DNA from: Xenoacremonium recifei
Lineage: Eukaryota > Ascomycota > Sordariomycetes > Hypocreales > Nectriaceae
DNA: 64,000 nucleotides
NCBI GenBank assembly: GCA_012184525.1
Contig: WOFQ01000035.1
Span: 186,001-250,000 of the forward strand
Direction: 5' to 3'
The translations under genes and the position numbers were made by a program. Below, one piece after another: positions 35,571-47,279 of the stretch. Numbering within the stretch: position 1 is the stretch's first letter; each line of letters begins with the position of its first letter. Under the pieces are notes generated by a model, which searched no databases, was not told where the DNA came from, and saw only the letters and a program-made list of their open reading frames with translations.

Positions 35571-35972
35571 GCGATGACTTCTTTTCTTGGACGATGATTT
35601 TGGTTTCTTGACGATTTTAACTTCTTGAATACCCTTTTGGAGACGATTGGTTTATGTATGTTTAGAGATATCCTGGAGCGTGAGTTCCGAATGAGACGTT
35701 TCGTGTCTTGAGTTTTGTTCTTGGTGTTGCAAGATGTCTTGAACGTTGAAGTTTGTAAATGTGTGAGACATATCGGAGAATACGAGTTCTGGCGTCAATC
35801 TTTGGGTATTTTATGGACACTAATTCTATGGCAGCTCAAAACCTCTACCAGCCATTAACTTGAAGCTAAGGAACTGCCTCTATTATACAGTTGCTGTTGG
35901 AGGTACAGCCCTTCCACAGTATTATACAAGTATACATCATGTCTCGTCAACGCTAAATCGTACACGCTTGAT
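35571..35972. other. Convergent 3' intergenic region
   Basis: Tail-to-tail spacer between TOS1 and the lysyl-tRNA synthetase gene; no gene seen. Confidence 0.6.
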
Positions 35973-37857
35973 CTAGTTCTTGTCGGTCTTCTTCGCTTCA
36001 TCCGCAGACAAGCCCACCACATTGCGCAGGGTCCCGAAACTGAGACAGTCGGTGATACGGTTCGCTCCCGAGAAGAGCATCACCAGTCGCTCTACGCCAC
36101 AGCCCCAGCCGCCAGTTGGAGGCAGCCCGTAGTCGAGGGCACGTACAAAACTTTGATCAAGCGGAGCGGCATCGCCATCGATGTCAAGCTCCATCTCCTC
36201 AGATGAGGTCTCTTTTTCTGCCTCAATGGCGATAGTGCCATCGGGGCGGTTGACTAAGTTGCGGTGGTCGGAAAGCTTCTGCTTCTGCACTTCTGGGTTG
36301 TTCTCCTCTTCGTACATGTTGGCGAGCTCACGGCCGTTGATGAAGAGCTCAGCCCGAGCGGACACTAGCTGGTACGTCTTCGGGCAGAGGAAGCTCTTGG
36401 CAAGCGGTGACATACACTGCGGGTGGTTGATGATAAAGACAGGCTCCTCGAATGACATAGGCTCGATGTACATGGCAGCGAGTCGGTCAAGCAGCTTAGA
36501 TAGAGTTGTCGGGGTCTCGCCCACAATGTGGATGCCTTTGAGCTTCAGGATGCAGAGCAGATCAGCCATTGCCGTTTCAGCTGACAGTTTGGGCATGCGA
36601 ATGTCCATGGCCTGCTCCAACGCAGGAATGAACTCGACCTGCTTAAATGGCCGTTGGAACTTGGCGAGGTCGATATCGGGTAGTGATGTGAGCTGAGTAG
36701 CGATGAGGTTTGACGCATGGCCGGCCAGGCTGCACAACAGCTCCTCAGTCTCCTTGATCAAGTCCTCGAGGTTGCTATACGCGCTGTAGAACTCGCACAT
36801 GGTGAATTCAGGGTTGTGCGTGGCATCGACGCCTTCATTTCGAAACGAGGGCCCAATCTCGAACACCTTGTCGACACCGCCAATGACCAACCGCTTCAGC
36901 CACAACTCGGGAGCAATGCGCATGGCGAGATCTCGGTCTCTGAACTCGGTGGCTTGCGTCACAAACGGACGGGCAATAGCACCACCAGCGTTCTCAGCAA
37001 GGATGGGCGTCTGGAACTCAAGGAAGCGTTTCGAGTGGAAGTGTTCTCGCATGTGTTTTAGGATTTCAGACCGCATGCGCAACGTGTCCATGACCTCGCG
37101 GTTCACGAGCATGTCGACATGACGGTCCTGCATACGCGTCTTTGGGTCCGTGAGCTTCTCGGGGATCTGTTCCATCGCAGGAGACAACAGCTCAGGCAAG
37201 GCTCTGGCCTCGAGGGTGAGTTCTCCGGCCTTGGTTCGGATCTGGATGCCCGTGATTGCTACAGACTGTGAGCGCAGCCAAGGAGACGGACACTGGGAGC
37301 ATACATATGTGGTCGCCCACTTCTATCAAGTTTCTGAAGATGAGAAATTTATTCCGGTTCTGGGCCTCGTCCACCATACACTTGGCCCGATTGACCATGA
37401 CCTGCAGCCGCTGAAACTCATTTACAATATCGATGAACAGCAGGTTCTTCCCAACCACACGCTTTGACCGAACGCGTCCGCACACGGTAACTGTATTCTC
37501 ACTTGAGCCAGTCCCGTCGATCGAGTCCGCCTCGTGGAACTTCTCAATGAACTCGGGCACAGACATGCGCTTCTGAGCTTGCAGACGGGGATGCGTCTCG
37601 TCAAAGAGCGAATCCTCGTTCTGGATCTCTTCGAGAAGCTCGGTCTGTCGTTGTTTCTTGAACGGCGACACGTGCGAGTCATTCTGGAGCTTCGTCGACG
37701 GCGCGTACGATCGAACCGTCGTGGTGGACATTGGCCGCAGGGAGACCCCTATCCTCGCACTTCCACATGCTCGCAGAAGATACTGCTCACCAGCAGTTCT
37801 GGCGGGAACCTGTATTATAGGCCGAGCGGCCTGGCGAATGTAATGTACAAGGGTCAT
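35973..37857 (-). CDS. MSK1: Mitochondrial lysyl-tRNA synthetase (class II)
   Basis: Transcript order 37857-37305, 37258-35973; one 46-bp intron; 612 aa. It charges tRNA-Lys, and the N-terminus (MTLVHYIRQAARP, Arg-rich with no acidic residues at first) looks like a mitochondrial presequence, so this is the organellar enzyme. An OB-fold anticodon-binding domain starts around VTVCGRVRSKR. Class II motif 2 is visible as FRNEGVDATHNPEFTMCEFY, and motif 3 as GWGCGVERLVML near the C-terminus. The intron is required, because both flanking exons together give the continuous GDHISITGIQIRTK strand. The open frame starts a little upstream without ATG, so 37857 is the first possible start. It is divergent from ARP4. 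Confidence 0.92.
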
Positions 37858-38357
37858 TGTGCCTGTCAATTGGGGTCAGCTTGAGCTACTGGCAAGAATG
37901 CAAGACATTGAAGCTTGAAAAGAAAATCAGGTAATGGCAGGTTGTAATCAACCACAGCAAGCTGTGTCAATCGCAGCGGTTCTGAAGCGATATGCGAATT
38001 CATCATGTAAAGAGAGAGGGCATGGGTTGGGGAAGACTTACAATCATGATGGCATCATGGAACTTGCGCTCCATGTGTGAGAGAAAGAGAAGCTTTTTCG
38101 CCGGTCGAGAAAATATTTAGATGGTGGTCTGCCGGATTTTTGCCGATGCACCGCCACAAGGAAGCTGCCCCACCTCCAATTGCGATGAACCAGCCACAAC
38201 TTCAAGCTCGAGCTTCCTGCCACCGGGCGAGGCTGAAATTTACACTCGTTCAACGCGCCGCATCGCATCACGACCGCGCCTCGATCCGCGCCATCCGCAT
38301 CAATTGCATCGCCAACCTCAGAATCTCCCTCGAAGACAACGGATACGGTAATCGACG
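37858..38357. promoter_or_regulatory. Divergent promoter of mitochondrial LysRS and ARP4
   Basis: 500 bp between start codons. An open frame entering ARP4 from 38077 crosses this region, but it lacks family similarity and is not taken as coding. No specific site recognised. Confidence 0.5.
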
Positions 38358-39816
38358 ATGTCTCAGCAGCCTTTGTCGTCGGCGCAACCGCCCACCGACA
38401 TCTACGGAGGAGGTTCGCGACTCCCTGGACTCGAGCTCGAATGAGGCTGACAATGATACAGATGAGGTCTCGGCGCTGGTGCTCGATCCCGGCTACTGCA
38501 ACACGCGTGCAGGCTTTGCAGGCGAAGACGTACCTAAATCCATCCTCCCCTCATTCTATGGCCACATTACAAGCGACCCTTCCCAAGACGTCTTTGGCGA
38601 TGAGCACCTCGTGCCCCGACCTAACCTCGAAGTCCGCAACTATATGAACCGGGAAAGCGTCGTGGAGGACTGGGATGTGGCAGCAAAGATCTGGGAGAAC
38701 ATGCTGGTGAAGCGATTGCAGCCTGAGAAGCCAACCCACCCTTCGAAGAACGGCCTGAACGATGACGCGAAGGAGGGTCAGGACGGTGAGGGCGACGTTA
38801 GCATGGAGGACGCGGCCGAGAACCAAGAGAAGCCGCTCGAAGAGAACCCGCTGTTGATGTCCGAGGCGCCTTGGAACACACCCAAGTCGCGCGAAAAGGC
38901 CATCGAGATCATCATGGAGAACTGGGGCTGCCCGGCCTTCTGGATGAGCCGCACCCCCGTTCTGGCGGCGTTTGCTGCTGGCAAGGCGACGGCTCTCGTT
39001 ATCGACGTGGGCGGCTCCAACACATCCGTCACGGCTATTCATGATGGCATGGTGCTCAAGCGCTCTATCACCAAGTCGCCCGTTGGCGGGCTTTGGCTGT
39101 CCTCACAGATCCGCAGCATGTGGGAGACCTCGGAGCCCAAGGTCGACCTGACACCAACGTTCATGGTCGAGAACAAGACGCCCGTGGACGCGCTAGCCGC
39201 CCCCCAGTTCCGGCCGCGAAAGTTCTCCTACGAGATCCACGACTCGTACCGCGCCTACGAATCCGAGCGCGTGTTGACCGAGTTCAAGGAGTCAGTGGTG
39301 GAGGTGTGGCGCGGTCCCGGACGCTACAACGTGCCCGGCAACGAGGAGTATGTTAAGACGCAGCCTGGCCGGGTGTTTGAGATGCCCGACGGCTACAACC
39401 AGATGTGGCGCGAGCAGCGGTTCCGCGTCACGGAGGGCATGTGGGATGAGACGGCCGGCTACCCGATCCCCGAGTCTGAGCGACTCACCAAGGCGCAGAC
39501 GATCCCGGAGCTGATCCGCACGGCACTGGGTGCCATCGACGTTGACCTACGCGGTAACTTACTGGCCAACGTGGTGGTGACAGGCAGCACCTCCCTGATC
39601 AACGGCTTCAACGACCGCCTGAACAACGAGCTGACGGCCATGTACCCGGGCATGAAGATCAAGATGCACGCAGCGGGCCTGACGAGCGAGCGACGCTTCG
39701 GCGCCTGGATCGGCGGCAGCATCCTGGCCAGCCTGGGCACCTTCCACCAGATGTGGATCTCGCGCAAGGAGTACGAAGAGAACGGTCCGAACGTGGTTGA
39801 GAAGCGGTGCAAGTAG
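38358..39816 (+). CDS. ARP4: Actin-related protein ARP4
   Basis: Two exons, 38358-38412 and 38462-39816; 469 aa. The short first exon (MSQQPLSSAQPPTDIYGG) joins through a 49-bp intron (donor GTTCGC, branch CTGAC, acceptor ACAG) to give YGGDEVSALVLDPG, the conserved ARP4 N-terminus. Reading straight through the intron is open but yields an unrelated N-terminus. ARP4 is a nuclear actin fold shared by the NuA4, INO80 and SWR1 chromatin complexes. Landmarks are GYCNTRAGFAGED (phosphate 1), IDVGGSNTSVTAI (phosphate 2), an acidic insert at about residues 120-160 (GEGDVSMEDAAEN), and the C-terminal GSTSLINGFNDRL and GAWIGGSILASLG. Length is close to yeast ARP4 (489 aa). The donor is weak but the protein fit is strong. 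Confidence 0.92.
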
Positions 39817-40014
39817 GGTTCGAGGCTATATCGACTACTGCTGTGAAGGACTTCTGGCGTATGGAGTTGGAAGGGATGGATGGACGGGGCTGTTGGTCTG
39901 GTCTGCGGACTGAGGGAGTGATACAGAAAAGCCCGGTCTCAAAATCTCGGGGTAGACTTAGGAACTCGATATGTTTTGGTAGTATTGTGTGAAATTTCAG
40001 GCTGGTATAAGCAA

Positions 40015-41004
40015 TTACGGATCTGTGTCTTCGGTATCCTCCTCAATCTTGATCCCCTTAATGTCCTCCTCAACTCCCTCCTTTTTCAGGTTCTCTGCTT
40101 CAACCTCCCTCTCAGCCCGTCTCATCTTGACCCATGAGCCTAACTCATCCCAAATCTTTTGCTTCTCTGCCGGTGATAGTGTCGCAGCCAGGCCGCTTGT
40201 GCTGCTCGCTACAAACACCTTCGCGCCTTTCCACTCTCCTTCTATCACGCCCATGTTCTCGCTCTCATCCTGCCATCCATACCGAAATGCCTTGCCCACT
40301 GCCTTGCCGTCATGTCTCACCCGCCAGATGCTCTCCCAGATACTCTTGCCCACCACACATACGCTCTCCGGCCGCCACCGCGCCGCCTTTTCCTCTAGCA
40401 CCGCAACCCCCTCATCCATCTCTGCCTTGCTCAGCTCAGAGCCATTGCGACTCGGCCGCGCAACAATGTTCGTGAAGCCAAGGTTGAATAGCTCCGGGAG
40501 GCGGCGGTCCTCGGAGAAGTGGCAGAGGCGAGGGGTCACGCCACTGGATGCGAGGAGCTTCCAGAACAGATTTGAGGGGTGTGCGTAGGCGTGGCCGGTG
40601 CGGGCGGTTTGAATGCCTGGGTTAAGGCCGATGAAGAGGACGAGAAGGTTGTGATTAATGGCGTCGGGGAGGAGAGGGAGATGGGCGTATGTTGAGGGGG
40701 GAGCGTAGCCGGAAGAGGGACGGGAGCGCTTCTTTTTGGGGGAGACTGAGGAGGAGGCTTTCCGTTTGGGGGATTGGCGAGAAGCTGGTGATGGGGAGTG
40801 CGGTGTTGATGATGTTGATGGTGAGGCGGAAGAGTTGGATATCAGCCGGGGGCTGCGCCGAGGCTTGGAGTCTGAGGACTTGAACATGAAGTCTTGGAGC
40901 TGGAGACGCCCTTTGAAGGTCGCTTGTTTGGGAGAGTCTTCTTGTATTGACGACCCTTCAATTTGGTCAGATTCATCATCGCGATGGAAGTGATGAGACG
41001 TCAT
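40015..41004 (-). CDS. G/T mismatch-specific thymine/uracil DNA glycosylase (TDG/MUG family)
   Basis: Single exon, 329 aa. It removes U or T mispaired with G in base-excision repair. Residues 1-100 are disordered and basic (PKRK and PKKKRSRP), fitting nuclear import and DNA contact. The glycosylase domain runs from about 105. Motif A is FIGLNPGI (GLNPG at 126-130, where the Asn positions the catalytic water), followed by TARTGHAYAHPSNLFWKLL. The second loop is VASSTSGLAA (about 263-272), equivalent to the intercalating loop. A charged coiled tail ends the protein. It matches S. pombe Thp1 in layout. Its 3' end faces ARP4 with only 198 bp between. Confidence 0.92.
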   Translation of the reverse strand: MTSHHFHRDDESDQIEGSSIQEDSPKQATFKGRLQLQDFMFKSSDSKPRRSPRLISNSSASPSTSSTPHSPSPASRQSPKRKASSSVSPKKKRSRPSSGYAPPSTYAHLPLLPDAINHNLLVLFIGLNPGIQTARTGHAYAHPSNLFWKLLASSGVTPRLCHFSEDRRLPELFNLGFTNIVARPSRNGSELSKAEMDEGVAVLEEKAARWRPESVCVVGKSIWESIWRVRHDGKAVGKAFRYGWQDESENMGVIEGEWKGAKVFVASSTSGLAATLSPAEKQKIWDELGSWVKMRRAEREVEAENLKKEGVEEDIKGIKIEEDTEDTDP

Positions 41005-41592
41005 GATGGATATGATGCCTCAAGTTCATGGGTATGATGAGAGTTTAAGTGTACAGCAAAGTGTCCCATGGGGGACGTTTACTGGCTTGTCGGCTGTGTT
41101 ATAGGTGCTTAGCGGGAGGTAACCTAGCAAATGGCACTAAAACTTAGTTGAGTCTTCTGGAGAACAGCCCTAAATTTCTCCACATACGCTAAGCACAGAA
41201 CCCATGCGCCATGCCTACCGCAACACCGTCTGGCAAGGCGAACCTATTGGGAATTGGTGTTGGTAGAGCTTGACCAAGAATCTAGGTTAGATTAGAGATT
41301 GATTTATGCTTAGTATCAAGCTCTAATTAGGTATCGAGATAATGGTTAAGGGCTCGGGGCTTGTGCTACATGGAGTATTACCTTCCTTGGTACTGATGGA
41401 AGCTGCGCATCGCCTCAGCCGCACATCCACCATCCCGCGATGCCCTGCTTGTCTGTCTGCTGTGGCAACTGATCGCACGATGGTAGTTAATTCAAAATCT
41501 GGCGAAGAGGACGTACCGGCCTGGGTATGGCGTAGGCACGAGCGGTGATGGAGGTGCGAGGATAATGGGGATATCTAATTAATCGCATTCAA
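41005..41592. other. Intergenic region between TDG and the HeLo-like gene
   Basis: 588 bp; promoter of the TDG gene and 3' flank of the next minus-strand gene. No gene seen. Confidence 0.5.
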
Positions 41593-42915
41593 TCAGCCTA
41601 CCGGTGAGCCACCCCCACTACTTGAGGATTCATCTTTCTCATCTTCTTTAGAATACTCTAAGGATTCTAGTTGCTTTTTTCGCATAGATTCTAGTAGCCT
41701 CTGCTGTTCTTGCGTAGCCTCTTCTTGGAGAGCTTGTCTCAGAGCGGATATCGACTGAACCTGTTGTAGAGAAGGCTTAGAAATAGACCTAAGAATTGGC
41801 AATGACGGGCGTCGTTTTAGCCGTATAAGGTCGTCTACTGTGAACACAACAGAATCTTGCGAGTCGCTGTCCACACTTTCATCTTCTTCTAGAACCTGGG
41901 CCGAGGATGCTCTTTCTGATGCATCATCAAAAAACTCCATGCGATGCCGTATGCTATCCACTTCGCCTTGGAGACGTTGGAAATCACGGTCACGATCGGC
42001 TCCTAAATCACGAGGCGCTCTGGTGAGTTGGATGTCAAGGTCCGTCTCTGTGATCTTCTTCAGCCCCTCCAGCTGCCTCATGGTGTAGTTGATGCGCGTG
42101 CTGCACTCTTTGAAGGCGAATAGTGTCACGCTTGCGGCCCGCGTCAAGTTCTGAGGTGTTACCGTAGTCTTGACTCCGGTCGCCGGGTTGACGTGAAATT
42201 GGGCTGTACCGATTTGCTCAAGAACCTGACTGCAAACCTTCAAACATTCCTCGATGCCTTCCTGCTCATTTGCTACTTGCTCAATACTGAAAGCCGTCGA
42301 TTCCGAGTTGGCCTTGCTGGGATGGGCGAGAGCAAGTAACTTATGGTTCATGTCGCTCAAGTGGTATCGTAGCTCATGTCTCGCATCATCAATCATGCCT
42401 TTGTACGAGTTCAACGCATGGCGCGTGATCCTGATGCTCCGTCTAAGCGCAGTTAGCTAGCTGTGATGTTGCGGCGATGGGAGAACATACAGATTTGTGT
42501 CGGCTAGAGCGATGTTTATCGTCGATCCGTAGCCAGCCAGCATCTTTGTGAAGTCCTCAATATCGCCTTTCATATAACTCAGCCTCAACCAGTCCCTAAA
42601 AAACCAGTTCCGAATCCTGGCCCGAGGGCTAACAAACTCGGTGAATTCGTCTATAATTGCCTTGAAGTCCACGCAGGCTCGGTTGCATTGAGCCAGCGGG
42701 ACATTGAGTGGGACGAATGGCACGGCGTCGGCTCGCACATGATCATGTAAAGAGTCGAGGATCTCGTTCAAGTCACTGAGCTCACTCGATAGGCGTTTAA
42801 CAACTGTTTGATGTGTTCTGAAGCCATGTATGGTGTCGTACAGTAGCTTGCTGGACTCTCTCGTGACGGTGACGACGTTGATCACTGATGCACCGACGCT
42901 TAACGGGTCAGCCAT
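41593..42915 (-). CDS. Stand-alone HeLo-like N-terminal domain protein (fungal STAND/NLR N-terminal family)
   Basis: Transcript order 42915-42491, 42442-41593; one 48-bp intron with a GCTAAC branch point; 424 aa. The N-terminus MADPLSVGASVINVVTVTRE, then LLYDTIHGFR, LRLSYMKGDIEDF and MLAGYGSTINIALADTNL, matches the fungal N-terminal domain seen at the head of many NACHT or ankyrin STAND proteins (Helo_like_N, also called AzaL N-terminal-like). In those proteins it is the effector end, related to membrane-targeting HeLo domains. Here no NACHT, WD or ankyrin part follows. The rest is a helical region, a Ser/Asp-rich stretch and a Gln/Glu-rich coiled coil (about 370-410) ending in a Ser/Gly tail. 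It borders the catabolic cluster but has no visible link with it. Confidence 0.82.
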
Positions 42916-43361
42916 CACGAATATGAGTCGCTGGCAAGCAACGAGGAGCCGTGATTCGAAGGAGGCCGCGAGATAGATTCTACAGAGACCAAAGGTGTAT
43001 CGAATATCGTCTCATGATGGCCAAAAGAGTGTGCAATTCTGTTGACAGGTTGGGTGCGTGCGGGGTCAAGGGACGTCAGAAATCACCACGGGTCGGCTGA
43101 GCCAGTGAACGCCAGGCAAAGTGCAGTTTCCTGAGCACAGCCACGCTGAATAGGTAGCGCCATTTTACAGCACAAGTTACGGCAATGAATTCTCGCAATC
43201 AAGGGCAATGCAAAGATTTCGTCTCTAATCTTGGGTGTGAATGTCTCTGAGAGGACAGTGGGACGCAATGAGGAAGTGATTTCTTCGCGAATCCATATCT
43301 GATGCATTTACAGCGGTATTGCCAAATGTTATGCCTTATCACACAATCTAAAGCCGCATAT
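42916..43361. other. Intergenic region at the left border of the catabolic cluster
   Basis: No supported gene. No TCGGAAT box was seen here, in contrast to the promoters inside the cluster. Confidence 0.5.
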
Positions 43362-45409
43362 TTAAAAGCCCGCCGTAGCAAGAGGAAATTCGGAGAGAAT
43401 GTTCTCGTCTTGGTCGAGGTACCACCTGCAGTTTAATTAGTGATTTCCCCAATACAACACGTACGATTTAACTTACGTAGGATCACTTTCAACACCCTCC
43501 TTCAATTCAGCCTCGAGGAAGCCATTGTTGAACCACGCAAAGTCATATTCTGGTCCTGAGCAACCGCTGGTCCAGTCGAAATCTTCATAGCGCTTTCTTC
43601 GCAACAGTTCAAAGTAATGCAGCCGACTTCCAGGATGGAAAGCATGCAGACCGCCGTCGACAGTGCCATTTTTGAATGAGCTCTGACACTTATCTCCCCA
43701 TACCGTTTTGTCGAGCCATGCGAGCATTTGCGACTGGTATGATCCGGCTTTACCAGGTTTCAGAGCAAACGATGTGTAATTTTCGGTCTGCATCTTGTTG
43801 AGGATGTCGCTGATATAGAGAGTGATGCGTTCAATGGATGTTATGAGACTGCCATGACCAACCGGGCTGCCAGGACCCAGGTAGACGAAATAATTAGGCA
43901 TATCCTCCGCCACAGTAGACAAGTAGCATTGGGGATCTTTGGCCCATTCTTGTTGCAGGTCTTTACCCTTGCGTCCGATGATGGGCCATCGAGGCGTAAA
44001 GGACATGTCAAATCCGGTTGCAGCTATGATCACATCGTATTCGCGCTCTGTACCGTCTGCAGATCGTATTCCAGTCTCAGTGAAGGTTTCCAATCTATTC
44101 TGATGGTTAGTCGATTGGTCTGCTGCGTTGCGCATCATGACTTACTCTCCCCAAACAACTTCGCAGTTGTCGGCGCAAAGGGCGTCCAGATAACCAGCTC
44201 CTGGGGTGGGCCGACGGCAGCCAACAGCGAAATTGGGCAGCAGTATATCTTGAAGCTCAGGCTTTGGTGCGAGTTTGGCCTTCATGTCTTTGGTGGTAAA
44301 GTCTCTAGCCATGGCTTGTTGAGGAGTATCTCGAACGAACAACGGGAATCGAATGTTGAGCTCTTTCTCGACACCTTTTCTATACTCTAGGTATGCCTTT
44401 GGGTTGTCTATCCATTCTTGTTTCTGCTCTTTTGAGAAGGCAAGATTCGTCTGGCCCTGTGGGATGAATCGAGAGCCCATGTTGGCAGTGATCCAGGTTG
44501 GATTGCGGATGTAGACGCCCATATGAGCAGCGACTTTCTGCACTGCAGCTGTTACTTGAATGCCACTGCTACCATTTCCGATGACAGCAACGCGCTTGTT
44601 GCGGATGTTTAGAGCAGTTGGGTAGTTGGCACTGTGCACCATAATCCCTTTGAACTTCTCCCGACCCGGCGTCTTTGGCCAGCGCCAGTTATTGAAGAAG
44701 CCAGAGGCATTGATGAAGATGTCGCACTCCTCAACGATCTCCGGGCCAGACTCCCCCACCGTGATGCCTTGAGCAGAAACGACATTTCGGCGCCCGTCAG
44801 TGCGTCGACTCGTCACCTCCCATTTCTGCTTCGTCTCATTCCATACTGCCTTGGTGATTTTTCGTCGGGTGGTTATGTACTTGTTAAGATGGAATTTGTC
44901 CGCTACATCTTCGAGGTACTCTAGAATCTCGGTCGCGCTAACATAGAATGAAGACCATTTGGGATTCGGGGCCCATGTAAACTACAATCTCAACGATCAG
45001 TATGCTGCTTATTGTCCGCGATGGCCTACGCAGAGCTTGCCAGGTCACTTACCAAGTAATTATGACTCGGAATATCGCAAGCACAGCCTGGGTATCGATT
45101 CTCCCACCATGTGCCACCAAGCCCGGCATTCTTCTCGTAGATTTGCAGGTCAATGTTTCTGAGCCTGCCGGATTCGACGGCGTGGGCAAGGTCTAACCCT
45201 GAGCAACCAGCGCCAGCTACAATGACTTTGAGTCGGCGTGGCTCGTCGAAGAAGTTTTTGGACAATTCAAAAGCAACCGGGTCTTTGTCTTTGTATGCTG
45301 CGGTGGCCTCGATTGGCTTCAGAGGGGCCTCTTCGTCCGTCCAGGCAGTCTTGTTGTTTGACGAAACAACGTCGCGTGCCTTCATTGTAGTTCTATCGTT
45401 GATGACCAT
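43362..45409 (-). CDS. Baeyer-Villiger-type flavin monooxygenase 1
   Basis: Transcript order 45409-45053, 44981-44146, 44094-43477, 43425-43362; 624 aa; introns 71, 51 and 51 bp. The last small exon adds a C-terminus starting WYLDQDE and is supported by donor, CACTAAT branch and CTGCAG. FAD site VIVAGAGCSGLDLA (GAGCSG at 66-71), then GGTWWENRYPGCACDIPSHNY. NADPH site VAVIGNGSSGIQV. The BVMO fingerprint FxGxxxHxxxW appears as FKGIMVHSANY, with Tyr for the final Trp. BVMOs insert oxygen next to a ketone to give an ester or lactone, using FAD and NADPH. The substrate cannot be read from sequence. It is divergent from SDR1 across a promoter with three CGGAA boxes. Confidence 0.9.
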
Positions 45410-45970
45410 TGTGGCTGAGTTTAGTCAAGTCGATGATTGATAGGCAAGAGTGCGATGCTATAGAAAGAGGCTTGGCTCGAGTTGGTGATATACCCCCTAA
45501 CTTACGCCATGGCTGTCGCGATGGTAATTCGGCGGTGTCTGAGGAAAATCATCAAGAAGGCATGCTAAACAAAGACTTCCGGGACACTCAATGGCATTAC
45601 TGGCTCGGTCGGGCTTCCCCGGTCGGAACATATTAGACTTGAGGCCTGGAACTTGGGGGCTCGGAACGGAAAGTTGATCTCGGGGTCGGCGAGTGACCCC
45701 GCAATGGAGGCGGCTCGCCCTGACGGGATTCCGAGCCTATGAAGTATTGCCCGAATGACGCTTGACATAGTCCATTTTCTCAATAGGAAAGGAGATGTCC
45801 GGTATCGAATGCTATACCGAGTAGTGTTGAGGGAAAAGATCATCCTGGGCCAGAATAGTTGACGAGTTATTAGCGACTGTCCGCATCACCCAACGACGCT
45901 GTCCAACACCGGGAAGTAGAACCCTGTAACATTTTGGTGCCCCCATAGAACTTCTCGAACCAATATCACA
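45410..45970. promoter_or_regulatory. Divergent promoter BVMO1 / SDR1 with TCGGAA boxes
   Basis: 561 bp. Contains ATTCCGA at 45728-45734 and the near match TCGGAAC at 45623-45629 and 45661-45667. These belong to a motif repeated in every divergent promoter of the cluster. Confidence 0.6.
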
Positions 45971-46893
45971 ATGTCTTACAACGACCTCAAGGGCAAAACA
46001 TTTGTCATTACTGGCGCCGCCTCTGGGCAAGGCAGAGCTACGGCTCTACTTCTTGGTAGACAAGGTGCCAATCTAGGTGAGTCGCTTCACATTCAACACT
46101 GAATCAAAGTAACGACTGTTCAAAGGTCTTCTGGATATAAATAAGCCCGAAGATGTAGCTGCTGAGATCGCACGCATGGGTGGTGAAGCACTTGCCTTTG
46201 CGGTGGACGTGGCCGATTATCAGCAAGTCCATGATGCTGTCAAGGCGACATCTGAGCATTTTGGTCAGCTAGATGGTGCAGCCAATCTTGCAGGTACCAT
46301 TGGAACCCAGGGCTTCCGCGGCAAGGCCTACGCACTCAATGTGATTGAGGACAAGGATTGGGACTGGATGATGGGGGTCAACCTCACGGGGGTAAAGAAC
46401 TCTCTAAAGGCAGAGCTTAACTATGTCAAGGACCATGCCAGTATCGTGAATATTGCGAGCATCGCTGGCCAAAGGGGCACGCCCTGGAATGCGCCATACG
46501 GCACTGCCAAGTGGGGAGTCATCAGTCTCACCAAATGTGCTGCGCAGGAGGCCGGTGATCGTGGCATTAGATGCAATGTTATTGCGCCGTAAGTTGCCCC
46601 ATACTGACCCTGAGCACTGAGTTACGGTCTCTAACAAGAATTTTCTAAATAGTGGTGTCGTGGAAACGCCGCTGGCAGACTCCTTGGGTACGCAGGAACA
46701 GGTTCACGATCGGTTGATCTCCAGGACTGCCTTGAAGCGTATCGCCCAGCCTGAAGAAGTAGCGAGAGTTATTTTATTCCTGTTAAGTGAAGTATCAGGG
46801 TACATGACTGGCAGTGTAAGTTATTGGATTAGTTTCAGTCGAAGCTACTAACGAGAACTTCAGGTCCTCAATGTAGATGGCGGGTTTCAGTAA
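45971..46893 (+). CDS. Short-chain dehydrogenase/reductase 1 (classical SDR)
   Basis: Four exons: 45971-46076, 46126-46588, 46653-46815, 46864-46893; 253 aa, the usual classical SDR size. Cofactor motif TGAASGQG (14-21). An acidic residue after the second strand (LLDINK) suggests NAD(H) preference. Then NLAG, a catalytic Ser in IVNIASIAG and Y-x-x-x-K in YGTAKWG. The last exon codes only VLNVDGGFQ, the typical SDR C-terminus, which confirms the join. The likely role in this cluster is oxidation of a secondary alcohol to the ketone used by a BVMO, or oxidation of a ring-opened hydroxy acid; this is inference. Confidence 0.92.
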
Positions 46894-47279
46894 TGGCCAT
46901 AGCAGTATATATCGTGAATTAAGACAATTTGCTCCGTATATAAGTTATTATTGGATTAATTGGATTAAGGCTAAATCTCCTGAATGTTTCTATTCCCCAT
47001 TTGATGTAATCTGTGCGAACTACACTGGCCAGCAAACCAAAACAAAACCCAGCTTTTGATAGGGACTTCCGGGCATCCGTAGCATTTTGTAAAACATAAA
47101 ATGTTACACACAGTTGTACTCGTAATATTATACCCAACCGCTGACCCGAATCAGAATCTTTAACTTTGATCCGAGTACATAGCCTGCTTTGAACTTAGAG
47201 CGCAAAAAGTGCTAGCTAGTGGGAAAAGAGGTACTTTGTGAGAAATCCTAAGACGCGTTGATCTATGACTCCTCTGATC
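46894..47279. other. Convergent 3' spacer SDR1 / acyl-CoA dehydrogenase
   Basis: 386 bp, AT-rich, no gene seen. Confidence 0.6.

Noticed and set aside
38077..38357. N-terminal extension of ARP4 by an upstream open frame
   Set aside because: The extension is basic and unlike ARP4. Splicing 38413-38461 instead gives the conserved YGGDEVSALVLDPG start.
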